Source: Cyanobacteria bacterium RUI128
GTDB taxonomy: Bacteria > Cyanobacteriota > Vampirovibrionia > Gastranaerophilales > Gastranaerophilaceae
Length of the DNA: 23,594 nucleotides
Direction: 5' to 3'
NCBI GenBank assembly: GCA_024695725.1
Contig: JAILHQ010000142.1
Location: 1 to 23,594 of the forward strand
Shown: positions 1 through 9,100 of the stretch, in pieces
Layout: each line of letters opens with the position of its first letter
Numbering within the stretch: position 1 is the stretch's first letter
The notes under the pieces: model-generated
What the model saw: only the letters and a program-made list of their open reading frames with translations
Database searches by the model: none
Told to the model about the DNA's origin: nothing
Translations under genes and position numbers: made by a program

Positions 1-96
1 TTCTTCAATGCTGAATGAAACGTTATCCAAAGCATTAAAACTCTCTTCGCCTGTCTGATATGTTTTTATTAAATTTTTTACTTCTATTAATGCCAT
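1..96 (-). CDS. MacB-like ABC transporter ATPase, N-terminal fragment (cut by window edge)
   Basis: The reverse strand from the ATG at 94-96 reads through to the window edge for 32 codons, beginning MALIEVKNLIKTYQTGEE. This is the usual first beta-strand region of a LolD/MacB-type ATPase, with an aromatic residue (Tyr13) at the A-loop position that stacks on adenine. The Walker A motif lies beyond the edge. The gene follows the MacA-like gene after 15 bases in the same direction, the normal macA-macB order, so it should energise the same efflux pump. Whether the permease domain is fused, as in true MacB, or separate cannot be seen. Confidence 0.75.
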   Translation of the reverse strand, partial: MALIEVKNLIKTYQTGEESFNALDNVSFSIEE

Positions 97-111
97 AATC
101 TGATTACATTT

Positions 112-1308
112 TTAAAACGGAGGACGCATACCTCTGCCGCCACCGCCGCTCATAGCTTTTTTCTTTTTCTTATCGCCTTTTATACCTGTAATAACAAGGT
201 CGCCTTCCTTGATATTGTTAGAAATAATTTCCGTATATGAATCATCACTTAAACCGGTTTTAACAGGAATACGTTTTGGTTTGTGACCCTTTAAAATCCA
301 GATTCCTTGTTCTCTGTGTTTTGGTCCGTTAGGGTCAGGTGTGAATTTAAGTGCAAAACTCGGAATACAAAGAACGTGTTCGCGTTTTGATGTTATTATT
401 GAGACGTTCGCTGTCATTCCGGGTTTGAGTTTTAAATCTTCGTTATCAACTGCAACAACAACAGTATAGGTAACAACGTTAGATACCGTTGTCGGAGACA
501 GTCTTACTTGTCTTACAATGCCTTTGAAGGTTGTGTCAGGGTATCCGTCAAGAGTAAACTCAGCCTCCTGACCTTCTTTTACTGATGCGATATCCGCTTC
601 GGATACGTTGACTTCAATCTGCATCTTCTTCAAGTCCTGAGCAATAACGAAATGCTCAGGAGCTTGGAAGCTGGCTGCAACAGGCTGACCTTCTTCAATT
701 TGTTTTGAGATAACAACTCCGTCAACAGGAGAAACTATTCTTGTAAAACCCAGATTAACAGTTGCTGTCCTGTATTGAGCCTGAGCTTTTGCAATTTCAT
801 CTCTTGCCGATACGACCTTTGATTTTGCTGAGATATAGTCACTTTCAGCCTGGTCAAGTTCGCTTTTTGGAATAAAGTTTCTTCTGTAAAGGTTTTTGTA
901 TCTGTTCAGGGTTTTAAGACTCATATCCGCATTTGACTGCATATCTCTCAAATTTGCCTGCGCAGCGCTGATGGCAGCCAAACTCTGATTAACTGTTTCC
1001 TGAAGTGTTCTAGGATCAATAACTGCAAGCAGTTGCCCTTTCTTGACAGGTGAATTGTAGTCTGCATATACAGCAGTTACAAGCCCTGAAACAGTAGAAC
1101 CGACACTGTAGGTGTTAACAGGATTTATTGTACCTGAGGCTTCTACAACCTGGGTTATGGTACGGTATTCTACAGGCTGTGTTTCGTATTTTGGCCCGCT
1201 GAACAGTCCCTTCAGTAATAACAATCCGACAATAATGCCGACGGCAATAATACCTGCCAGCACCTTCTTATTTTTTATTTTTTCTCGAAGTACCTCTTTT
1301 TGTATCAT
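112..1308 (-). CDS. MacA-like periplasmic membrane-fusion (HlyD-family) efflux subunit
   Basis: This 398-residue protein has an N-terminal signal-anchor helix (about residues 16-36), then a barrel-sandwich half (VVEASGTINPVN, about 54-65), a lipoyl-like segment (GQLLAVIDP), a long helical hairpin rich in Ala/Gln/Ser (about 100-185), and the returning lipoyl half with SPVDGVVISKQIEEGQPV. A beta-barrel and membrane-proximal domain follow. This order is typical of MacA/RND-type adaptors that bridge an inner-membrane ABC transporter to TolC. The tail is unusual: a Lys run followed by a Gly-rich stretch (GGGGRG). The start overlaps the end of the TolC-like gene by 41 bases, suggesting translational coupling. 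A MacB-type gene follows. The substrate (drug, peptide or lipid) cannot be predicted. Confidence 0.88.
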   Translation of the reverse strand: MIQKEVLREKIKNKKVLAGIIAVGIIVGLLLLKGLFSGPKYETQPVEYRTITQVVEASGTINPVNTYSVGSTVSGLVTAVYADYNSPVKKGQLLAVIDPRTLQETVNQSLAAISAAQANLRDMQSNADMSLKTLNRYKNLYRRNFIPKSELDQAESDYISAKSKVVSARDEIAKAQAQYRTATVNLGFTRIVSPVDGVVISKQIEEGQPVAASFQAPEHFVIAQDLKKMQIEVNVSEADIASVKEGQEAEFTLDGYPDTTFKGIVRQVRLSPTTVSNVVTYTVVVAVDNEDLKLKPGMTANVSIITSKREHVLCIPSFALKFTPDPNGPKHREQGIWILKGHKPKRIPVKTGLSDDSYTEIISNNIKEGDLVITGIKGDKKKKKAMSGGGGRGMRPPF

Positions 1309-2809
1309 CTGCTTTATCCTCTAATGTTAATGTTATTTCTTCTGATGCAATTTCTTTTTCCATAGTTGCTCTTGATACATTGTAATTAAATATGTTTTGT
1401 ATGTATGTATGTTGAGCGCTGTTGTAGTTCGCTTTGGCATCCTGAACTTCGATATAGTCACCGAGTCCGACTTCATATCTGCCGTCAGCAAGCTCAAGAT
1501 TTTCTAAAGTCTGGCGAACCTTTGAAGCGTTTAGCGGAATTTGTTCCTCTAATGCTATCATATCGACATAGGTTCGTTGTATGTCAAAATAGAGATCCTG
1601 TTTTAATTCATCAATATCATTCTGAGCTATATTTACCTGAATTTTTGCATTATCGATTTTATGTTTAGTCTGAAGCGGGTTTAAGGCTGAACTTACTTCA
1701 ACCGCAATATCGAAAGAACTGTTGTCATTCATTTTATTTCTTAGATATCCGTATCCTACAGAACCCGTAAGTTCAGGATAATACTCTCTTTTTGTGTACA
1801 AAAGAGCCTGTTTCATAGCTTCTTTTGTTGCCTGAAGTGATTTTAAATCATATCTGTTATCATAAGCATATTGTACAGATTCTTCAAAAGTCATAGGGAA
1901 TTTATTTTTAAAGACATAATCCTTCAGCATTTCAGCTTTTTGCTCTTCTTTCAGAAGGGTTGCATTAAAGACTTCTTCCGGTAAATTGCTGATATCTTTA
2001 TAATTAGTTATCTTTAACAAACTTACAGGAAGGTAATTATGGTCAAAATTAAAGGTTTCCGTTCGCTGAATTGAAAAATTCGGGGCATTTGCAACATACA
2101 TTGCATTGCTTAGTGCAATGAGTGAATTTTTGTAATCTTTTTCTGCCTGAACCAGTGCAATTTTAGAGTCACTTAAATAAACTTCGGCATTGACAAGGTC
2201 AATCTTTGAACGTATCCCTTCTTCAAAATAAGCTTTTGTTCTCTGGTAATTACGTTCGTTTATCTGGACATTTGCCTTATCAATTTCTACTATTGCCTGA
2301 GCGGCAAGAACGGCATAATACTTTATCTTTACCTGATAAATTGTATTTATGATTTCCTGATTAAAGTCGTGTTCGGCAGCAATTTTATAGAATTTTTCCA
2401 TTCTTATATTTGCATTTGTTTTGCCAAAATTCCAGATAAGTTCTTTCAGTCTTACGTCAGCACTCGGCAATATCCTTGACTCTCTTGTCATGTGGCGGGT
2501 CCTGTCCCAACCCTGGTTATATCCTGCCCCAGCAGACAGTGTCGGGAAATACTGAGCTTTCGCAATGCTTACGTTGTGCTTTGCAAGCTGCCAGTAATAT
2601 TTCATTTGTTTTATTCTAGGACTGCGGCTTAGTGCAATTCCGATACAGTCTTCAAGGGTGAGTGATGCACCCTCTGCAATAGGTATATCCTGATTTTCAA
2701 GTTGTATGGGCTCGGCAGAAAATGATGGTGTCACAAGACATAACATCATAAGAACAATACTTAAAATTGCTGTTTTTAACTTTTTCACTAATCTATTCTC
2801 ACTACGCAT
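1268..2809 (-). CDS. TolC-like outer-membrane efflux channel
   Basis: About 513 residues from the ATG at 2807-2809; a TTG two codons upstream (2813-2815) is in frame but less likely. The N-terminus is a Sec signal peptide: a basic stretch (RLVKKLK), a hydrophobic core (AILSIVLMMLCLVTP) and an apparent cleavage after SFSA. The mature protein begins with LTLEDCIGIALSRSPRIKQ, the classic first helix of the outer-membrane efflux protein (OEP) family. A second OEP repeat starts near MTFEESVQYAYDNRYDLKSL. Long amphipathic helices rich in Gln, Asn and Ala account for the rest. Family length is normally 420-520 residues. It sits 9 bases after aroQ and overlaps the MacA-like gene, forming a tripartite export set. 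It is the main evidence for an outer membrane in this organism. Confidence 0.9.
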   Translation of the reverse strand: MRSENRLVKKLKTAILSIVLMMLCLVTPSFSAEPIQLENQDIPIAEGASLTLEDCIGIALSRSPRIKQMKYYWQLAKHNVSIAKAQYFPTLSAGAGYNQGWDRTRHMTRESRILPSADVRLKELIWNFGKTNANIRMEKFYKIAAEHDFNQEIINTIYQVKIKYYAVLAAQAIVEIDKANVQINERNYQRTKAYFEEGIRSKIDLVNAEVYLSDSKIALVQAEKDYKNSLIALSNAMYVANAPNFSIQRTETFNFDHNYLPVSLLKITNYKDISNLPEEVFNATLLKEEQKAEMLKDYVFKNKFPMTFEESVQYAYDNRYDLKSLQATKEAMKQALLYTKREYYPELTGSVGYGYLRNKMNDNSSFDIAVEVSSALNPLQTKHKIDNAKIQVNIAQNDIDELKQDLYFDIQRTYVDMIALEEQIPLNASKVRQTLENLELADGRYEVGLGDYIEVQDAKANYNSAQHTYIQNIFNYNVSRATMEKEIASEEITLTLEDKADDTKRGTSRKNKK

Positions 2810-2818
2810 AACCAAACG

Positions 2819-3250
2819 TTATTTTAAATAGTCTGCCAGTCCTTTTAAAGCCAAAACGTAAGAATTTTTACCAAAACCAACTACCTGTGCGACTGATACT
2901 CCAGAAATATATGAAGTATGTCTGAACTCTTCTCTGGCATGAATATTTGTCATGTGGACTTCAACAGTCGGTATTGCAACGGAAGAAATTGCATCTCGTA
3001 TAGATACACTTGTATGTGTCAAACCGCCTGCATTTATAATAAGTCCGTCAATTTTACCCTTTGAAGAGTGAATTTTATCTATGATTTCGCCTTCGTGGTT
3101 TGACTGGAAGGTTTCCAAATCAGCACCCAGTTCATTGGCAAGTTCCTTTAATTCGTTTTCAATATCCGTAAGAGTTGTATTCCCGTATTTTTCAGGTTCT
3201 CTTGTGCCGAGCAGATTTAAATTAGGACCGTTAATAAGTAATAATTTCAT
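2819..3250 (-). CDS. aroQ: Type II 3-dehydroquinate dehydratase
   Basis: At 143 residues it has the length of the small dodecameric type II enzyme that converts 3-dehydroquinate to 3-dehydroshikimate in the shikimate pathway. The opening [18 protein letters not shown] holds the flexible lid Arg17 and the catalytic Tyr22. [18 protein letters not shown] (Asn73, His79), VEVH (His99) and [15 protein letters not shown] (Arg110) are the remaining active-site blocks. The usual NPGAYTHTS box reads NAGGLTHTS here, a mild variation that keeps the Asn and His. A strong ribosome site (GGGGGAG) precedes the ATG. It lies between mtaB and the efflux genes in one minus-strand run, with no functional link evident. 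Confidence 0.95.
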   Translation of the reverse strand: MKLLLINGPNLNLLGTREPEKYGNTTLTDIENELKELANELGADLETFQSNHEGEIIDKIHSSKGKIDGLIINAGGLTHTSVSIRDAISSVAIPTVEVHMTNIHAREEFRHTSYISGVSVAQVVGFGKNSYVLALKGLADYLK

Positions 3251-3300
3251 CTATACTCCCCCTAATAATAGATTAGCATTACTTTTTTCAAGGTCAAATT

Positions 3301-3322
3301 CTTAAACTTTCTTAGTTTAAGA
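3301..3322 (-). other. Small hairpin across the mtaB stop codon
   Basis: CTTAAAC (3301-3307) and GTTTAAG (3315-3321) are perfect inverted repeats around a 7-base loop and span the mtaB stop. No T run follows on the minus strand, so at best this is a weak terminator or an mRNA-end stabiliser between mtaB and aroQ. Confidence 0.3.
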
Positions 3323-4618
3323 TAATAATTCCCCGAAAAATTTATCGTTCTCAAAATGATTTAAGCGAACTCTGTGTATTGTATTATGATAACTCTGCAT
3401 ATTATCTGTCTTTGTTTCAATGATTACATTGATATAATTTTTTGATACCCCTTTAAGATTTCCGGTCTTTTTATCAGGTCTTTTCTCAATTAATATTTCC
3501 TGAATTGTATTTACATTTTCGTTAAGGAAAATGTTCAGTTTTTCTGCCGATACTTTTTTTATAATGTCTGCTCTAGCCTGCTTTGTTTTGTCGTCAAGGT
3601 GCCCATCCATTCCTTCTGCTTGAGTGCCTTTTCTTACGGAATACGGGAAGGTGTGAACCTTTGACAACTTTGATTTCGTTATGTTTTCAAGTGTTGTATT
3701 GAAATCTTCTTCTGTTTCCCCTACAAACCCTGCTATTATATCGCAGCCTAAGAATGGGTGGTTAAACCTATTATAAATGTCTTCAATCTGATCGAGATAT
3801 TGTTCGACTGTATAAAATCTGTTCATAGATTTCAGAGTTTTGTTACAGGCGGATTGTAATGATAAGTGGAAATGCGGACAAAATTTATCCGACTGTTCCA
3901 GTATCGTCAGAAGTTCAGGCGTGATTTCCAACGGGTTGAGCGAACCTAATCTGTATCTCGGAATTGTTGTTTTTTCTTCTATATCCCTGATTAAATCGAT
4001 AAAGTTTTTGCCAATATCATTTCCCCATTGACCTATGTGAATACCTGTCAGAACGACTTCTTTAAAACCTTTATTCGTTGCATCGTTGATTTGTTTAATT
4101 ACAAAATCGCTTTCGGCACTTCTCGATTTTCCACGTGCAAACGGAATTATGCAGTATGCACATCTGTTGTTACAGCCGTCTTGTATTTTTAGGCTGAATC
4201 TTGTTTTTGTTGTGTCAAAAAGTTCCTGATAGTTAAATTTCTCAACCTGCATTATGTCAGTTATGTGATTATGTTCATCTTTACTTAGGTATTCGCCGAT
4301 TTTAAACTTGTCATCATTTCCGTAAATATAGTGAACATAGCCCGTTTTGAGAAGTTTTTCCTTTTCTATCTGTGCAACACAGCCGGTGAGTACGGTTCTG
4401 ATATCAGGGTGTAAATGCAGGGCATTTCTTAAAAGATAAAGGGTTTCGTTATCGCTTTTGTGGGTAACCGAGCAGGAATTCAGAATGAAATAATCGGCCT
4501 CGTCCAATGCCTTGACCTGTGTGAAACCCTTCTCAACAAGGTTCTCAATGATTAGAGAACCTTCAAACTGATTTGATTTGCACCCCATAGATTTTATGTA
4601 AAATTTTTTGTTTGACAT
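3317..4618 (-). CDS. mtaB: tRNA t6A37 methylthiotransferase MtaB (radical SAM)
   Basis: A 433-residue methylthiotransferase. The N-terminal UPF0004 domain has the three cluster-binding cysteines in MGCKSNQ (Cys13), NSCSVTHKSD (Cys49) and TGCVAQ (Cys80). The radical-SAM domain has QDGCNNRCAYCIIPFARGKSRS, with CxxxCxxC at Cys149, Cys153 and Cys156. A C-terminal segment matches a TRAM-like RNA-binding region. The NSCSVTHKSD and CAYCIIPFARG blocks fit MtaB, which adds a methylthio group to t6A37 of ANN-decoding tRNAs, better than MiaB or RimO. It lies 36 bases downstream of manC in the same orientation and probably shares its transcript. MiaB remains a less likely alternative. Confidence 0.9.
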   Translation of the reverse strand: MSNKKFYIKSMGCKSNQFEGSLIIENLVEKGFTQVKALDEADYFILNSCSVTHKSDNETLYLLRNALHLHPDIRTVLTGCVAQIEKEKLLKTGYVHYIYGNDDKFKIGEYLSKDEHNHITDIMQVEKFNYQELFDTTKTRFSLKIQDGCNNRCAYCIIPFARGKSRSAESDFVIKQINDATNKGFKEVVLTGIHIGQWGNDIGKNFIDLIRDIEEKTTIPRYRLGSLNPLEITPELLTILEQSDKFCPHFHLSLQSACNKTLKSMNRFYTVEQYLDQIEDIYNRFNHPFLGCDIIAGFVGETEEDFNTTLENITKSKLSKVHTFPYSVRKGTQAEGMDGHLDDKTKQARADIIKKVSAEKLNIFLNENVNTIQEILIEKRPDKKTGNLKGVSKNYINVIIETKTDNMQSYHNTIHRVRLNHFENDKFFGELLS

Positions 4619-4654
4619 AATGTTTTGAGTAACCTGTTAGCCCGTACCCCATTC

Positions 4655-6049
4655 CTATACACGACCGTACATGTCTTCATATCTGACGATATCTTCTTCT
4701 ATAAGCAAATCGCCTTTTTGAACTTCAATAATTTGAAGGTTTTCTTTGAACGGGTTCTGCAGAGAGTGTATTGCCTTAACTGCTATATCTACGCTGTGTC
4801 CAGGACTTAGGATATGTTCTTTCCCCTCAAGTACGACCTTTGCCATACCTGAAAGTACAACCCAGTGTTCGCTTCTGTGGTTGTGTGACTGAACAGAAAG
4901 TTTTTGTCCCGGGTTTACCTGAATCATTTTTGTAAGGAAACCTTCCCCCTGTGCGAGAACGGTATAATATCCCCAAGGTCTGTAAACGGTTTTGTGAACC
5001 ATTTGGGTGTTGTCGTGCTGCTGCTTTAGTGTCTCAAATATTTGTTTTACATCCTGAACTCTGTCTTTTTTGCAGGCAAGTACAGCATCTTCCGTTTCTA
5101 CAATAATAGTGTCTTCGAGCCCTACCGTCGCAACAAGTTTTGATGAAGAGTACATAAGTGAATCTTTTGAGCCGATATCCAGTATGTGCCCAATTTTAAC
5201 ATTGTTATCAATGTCTTTTTTGCTGACATCATAGATTGATTTCCACGAGCCAACATCAAGCCAGTCTGATTCTAATTCAGTCATTGCTATATTGTCGGTT
5301 TTTTCCATAAGGGCATAGTCAATTGATATATTCGGTAAATTTTCAAACTCTGTATATGCTATATCATCATTTTGAGTAAAATCAAACCTGTTTATAATAT
5401 TAAATATAGCAGGCGAATACTGTTCTAATTCTTTCATAAAGACCTTAGGCGTGAACATAAATATTCCGCTGTTCCAGAAAACCGTGCTGTCATTAAGATA
5501 TTTTATTGCTTCTTTTTTATCAGGTTTTTCGACAAACTTTGAAACTTTATATCCGTCGGATATTCTCTCTTTTGTTTTTATGTATCCAAAACCGGTTTCA
5601 GGATATGTCGGTTTTACACCAAACGTTACGATGTATCCGTCTTTTGCAAGTTTTTCGCCGTTTTTAATTGTCTTTTCAAAAGCTTTTAAATCATTGATTT
5701 TATGGTCTGAAGGGACAACTAACACAACAGAATTTTCCGAATCTTTGTATTTGTCCAATATGTATTTTACTGAGGTAGCAATAGCAGGTGCTGTATTTTT
5801 AGCTTCAGGTTCTGATATAACAACAGGATTTTTTGCCAAGGCTTACAATTGATACTTTACGTTTGGCGTGTGTTTTGCATTTGTCACGCTTACAACGTTG
5901 CCGAAAGGTATAAACGATTTTATACGCTTATAAGTTTCCTGCAGTAAACTTTCTTTGTTCTGAATATTCAATAATTGCTTAGGATACAATTCTCTGGATA
6001 ATGGCCAGAGTCTGCTTCCCGAACCTCCTGCTAAAATAATACCAAACAT
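4655..6049 (-). pseudogene. manC: Mannose-1-phosphate guanylyltransferase / mannose-6-phosphate isomerase, split by one in-frame stop
   Basis: The gene reads from the ATG at 6047-6049 with the nucleotidyltransferase signature GIILAGGSGSRLWPLSRELYPKQLL, then meets TAA at 5843-5845 (codon 69). The same frame continues with ALAKNPVVISEPEAKNTAPA, the next conserved block, and runs on to 4655. With one sense codon in place of TAA the protein would be 464 residues, the usual length for a bifunctional ManC. The C-terminal cupin keeps YRPWGYY, the metal-binding SHNHRSEHW region and PGHSVDI. A TTG at 5837-5839 could restart translation, but the product would lack the GTP-binding loop and retain at most the isomerase part. 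The enzyme normally makes GDP-mannose for surface polysaccharide. A sequencing error, a recent nonsense mutation or reinitiation are all possible. Confidence 0.8.
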
Positions 6050-6073
6050 AATCTAGACTCCCTCTTTTAGAAT

Positions 6074-6102
6074 ATTATACCAATGAATGGCTAATAATGT
6101 AT
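6074..6102 (-). promoter_or_regulatory. Extended -10 promoter for the manC-mtaB-aroQ run
   Basis: On the minus strand TGG-TATAAT (hexamer at 6074-6079) is a perfect -10 with an upstream TGn extension. A weak -35-like ATACAT/TATACA lies about 17 bases away (6097-6103). A GGGAG ribosome site follows before the manC ATG. It probably drives the whole minus-strand run down to the efflux genes. Confidence 0.6.
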
Positions 6103-6146
6103 AGAGAGGCGTTTCTTATTAACGTTTCTTTACAAAATATCTGCAC

Positions 6147-9100
6147 TTATCCATCTAAATCAAATAACCATTCCGGCATACCGAAATCAATAAGAACTTG
6201 TCTGAATTCAGGAGAATATGATTTTAAATTACCTTCAGAAGCTCTTGCTATAAGTTCTGCAGGACTATTGTAGCCATATGCTATTAGCTCCTCAGGCAGT
6301 CCAGCTCTTCTGAATTCATCAACATATTTGCAATTTTCAAAGTCTGGGACTTGTATTGTTTTTCCATTTAATACGATTGTTTTCTTTGGCATAATTTCAT
6401 TTAGGTCATATTTTTCAGGAATTTTCCAACCTGTGCGAGTTAAATCGTTTGAGTGTGTGAGCTCGTGTCTTAATGACTTTTGAACGGTTTGTTTATCCAT
6501 GTCATGAAATCCCAGTGAACCTGTTGCTCTTTCCGAACATGCATTTGCTGCGCCCTGCCCGTATGCTGAACTTGTATCGTACCAATCAACTTTTGCTGTG
6601 CTAAAATCTATTATCGGTGGCATTTTTGCTGCGCCATTACTTGCGATTTGCCATTTGTTTAATTCCTCATGAACATAGCTGAGTGTTTCTATAGTTCTAT
6701 TGTAGTTATATGAACTTGGCAGAAATATTTTTACACCATATTTTTCATTAATGTTCATTAATTCATTTGCAAGATCTGAATTATTCCGTGTTTTGGCATT
6801 TAAGTATCGTTTATATAATAGTTCTGACATTTCTGATTGAGGATATGTTTTTATGTATTTTTTTAGAGAATCGAATCTCGTAGATTCTGCAAAATCTCCT
6901 CGGAAAATTTTAAATCTTTTGTCAGCTGTTAAAACTTCATCTGAATTTTTCTTAATTGTTCGTACAAATTGAAGATTTTGACGTTTATCTTTCAAAAATA
7001 CATTCATTTTTGAAACATTTGACTTTACTGCCATTTCTCCATTTTGAGTGCTATATAGATCTTGATAGTGCGAGTAGTTGCCATTAATTTCATTGTATGC
7101 ATCAACTAACGTTTCTATTTCGACTACGTCTTGAAAAGTTTTTATTTGCGACAGTTTTTTATCAACATAATTTTTAATTTCACCTTCCGGCAAATTGCAA
7201 ATTGCTGCGTCTAAATCCAGCATTCTTGTTCTCATCATTCCTTGCTTTTGATTTATAAAAAATCCTTTCATTATAGGATTTTTGAATTCTCGTGCATCAT
7301 GCAATGGGGCTATGGATGTTTCTTGTGTTTCAGTCCCTGTTGGACTATCGACACTCAATTGTCCAATTTGTTTATTTTCCTTTGTCGCAGGATTGAACTC
7401 GTAAACAATGTCATTTTGGGTCGTTATATTTCTTCCTTCTCCGCGCATTCTTGCTATATCAGCGCTTGTATATGTTCCATCTGCGTCGATTTCTGTGTCG
7501 ACAGTTTCTAAAAATGATGTTTGATTAGCTCGGAGTTCTTCAATTGAAATGCCTAAATATTCGGCGATTTTTTCATCAGGAAGTGTAAGTCGTGTATTCT
7601 CAAATTTATCATGGTACCCTTTGTTGCTACTATCAACGCCATTATCACCGGTTTCTATTGCTTCGTTTATTCTTCTGGCTATGTTTTCATCAGTTGCTAC
7701 AAACCCCATTCTTGTAAAAATGATAGCAGGTGATTCGTTAAACAATTTTTTATGTGCTATTTGCATGCCATTTTGCTGAACTTCTCCAAGAGAACACCTT
7801 GGTATTTCTACTTTACCATTGTGTCCCGTTTCGTAACTGTAAATAACAGCCTGTCTGAGTAATTCTGTTCCTATTCCTGTATAGTCAGGAGATGTACCCA
7901 TGTATCTAATCTCTATTGTACCATTGTCATTTGTACATACGTTAACAGTACCAATAATCTTTTTATCTGTGTTTACTGCTATTAATCTGAACGTACCATC
8001 GTCCATAAACGTATGAGCGCTGTCTCCACGCACATGGTAATCTTTTTCAATAAATACAGGTTCTAATTGACCTGTTTCATTATTACGTATTGTGTTTGCA
8101 GGTCGTCTCCCGTTAACCTCCGATATCGTTGGTATGTTTATGAATTCCTGTTTACATTTTGTTAAAAATTCTGTTTCTAACCTTTCAGCTGTTGTTGTAT
8201 CTGTGCTCGTTGTCTGTATTGATTCTGTAACTTCAAGAATATTCCATTCAGTTTTGAATTTTTTTTCGATATTTGCATATTCTTCAGGTGTAAGATTGTT
8301 CTCAAACATAGTAAATTCACCGTTCTCATCACATCCAACAAGCCCAGAGACGTTACCCATTTTGTCATATAAAAATATACATTGAGCTATTTCTCCATCT
8401 TCATCTTCAAGTTTATATCTCTTATATCTCATCCCGGATTTGTTTAGTTCTTCAAGAACATTTGCATGAGATGAGTCAAGTTGTTCTGCTAATTCTCTGT
8501 TTTTGCTCATATATTTGTCAATAGCTGTTTGAGGTAATCTCATAAGAGATCCTCTGAATAGATCTATATCGCCTTGGATACCGGTCCCGCCTGATGATAT
8601 TTCATCAGAAATTCTGGTGTCAACTTCTCCGTCAAATGCTTCAAACCCCATACGTTTGTAAGCTACTGCTGCAGATGTATGGGCTCTGCCTCCACCACAA
8701 ATTGCCAAAAATTCATTAGGTAAATCATTCGTTACCGCTTTGAGCCAGACTTTACCATCGAGCCCAAATTCATTACTGTATTTTACAACTTCTCTCATAA
8801 GTTCGCTTCCTACTCCTCTGTAATTAGGAGAAGTCGCAATAAATTCTACGTAACATCCAGGTTCAACCGTATATTCTGATGTGTTATCTATTTTTACCAA
8901 ACCAATGGTTCTGCCATTGCCATCAGTTGCACGTATTTTAAATTCGTTGTTCTTTCCCGGAGTGCCTTCTACAGATATTTGTAAATACTCAAACCTACCT
9001 GTTTTTACATTCTGTACGTGGCCAACCGGTCGCTCGCTTACTGTACTTGCTGCGTCAGCATCAATTCCGGTAACGTCTGTATCGGTCATATCTAATTCAA

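Noticed and set aside
5843..5845. Selenocysteine, pyrrolysine or code reassignment at the manC stop
   Set aside because: The codon is TAA, not TGA or TAG, and neighbouring genes use TAA as their true stop.
5451..5852. Open plus-strand frame opposite manC (133 codons)
   Set aside because: It lies antisense to conserved ManC sequence and has no ribosome site; a shadow frame.
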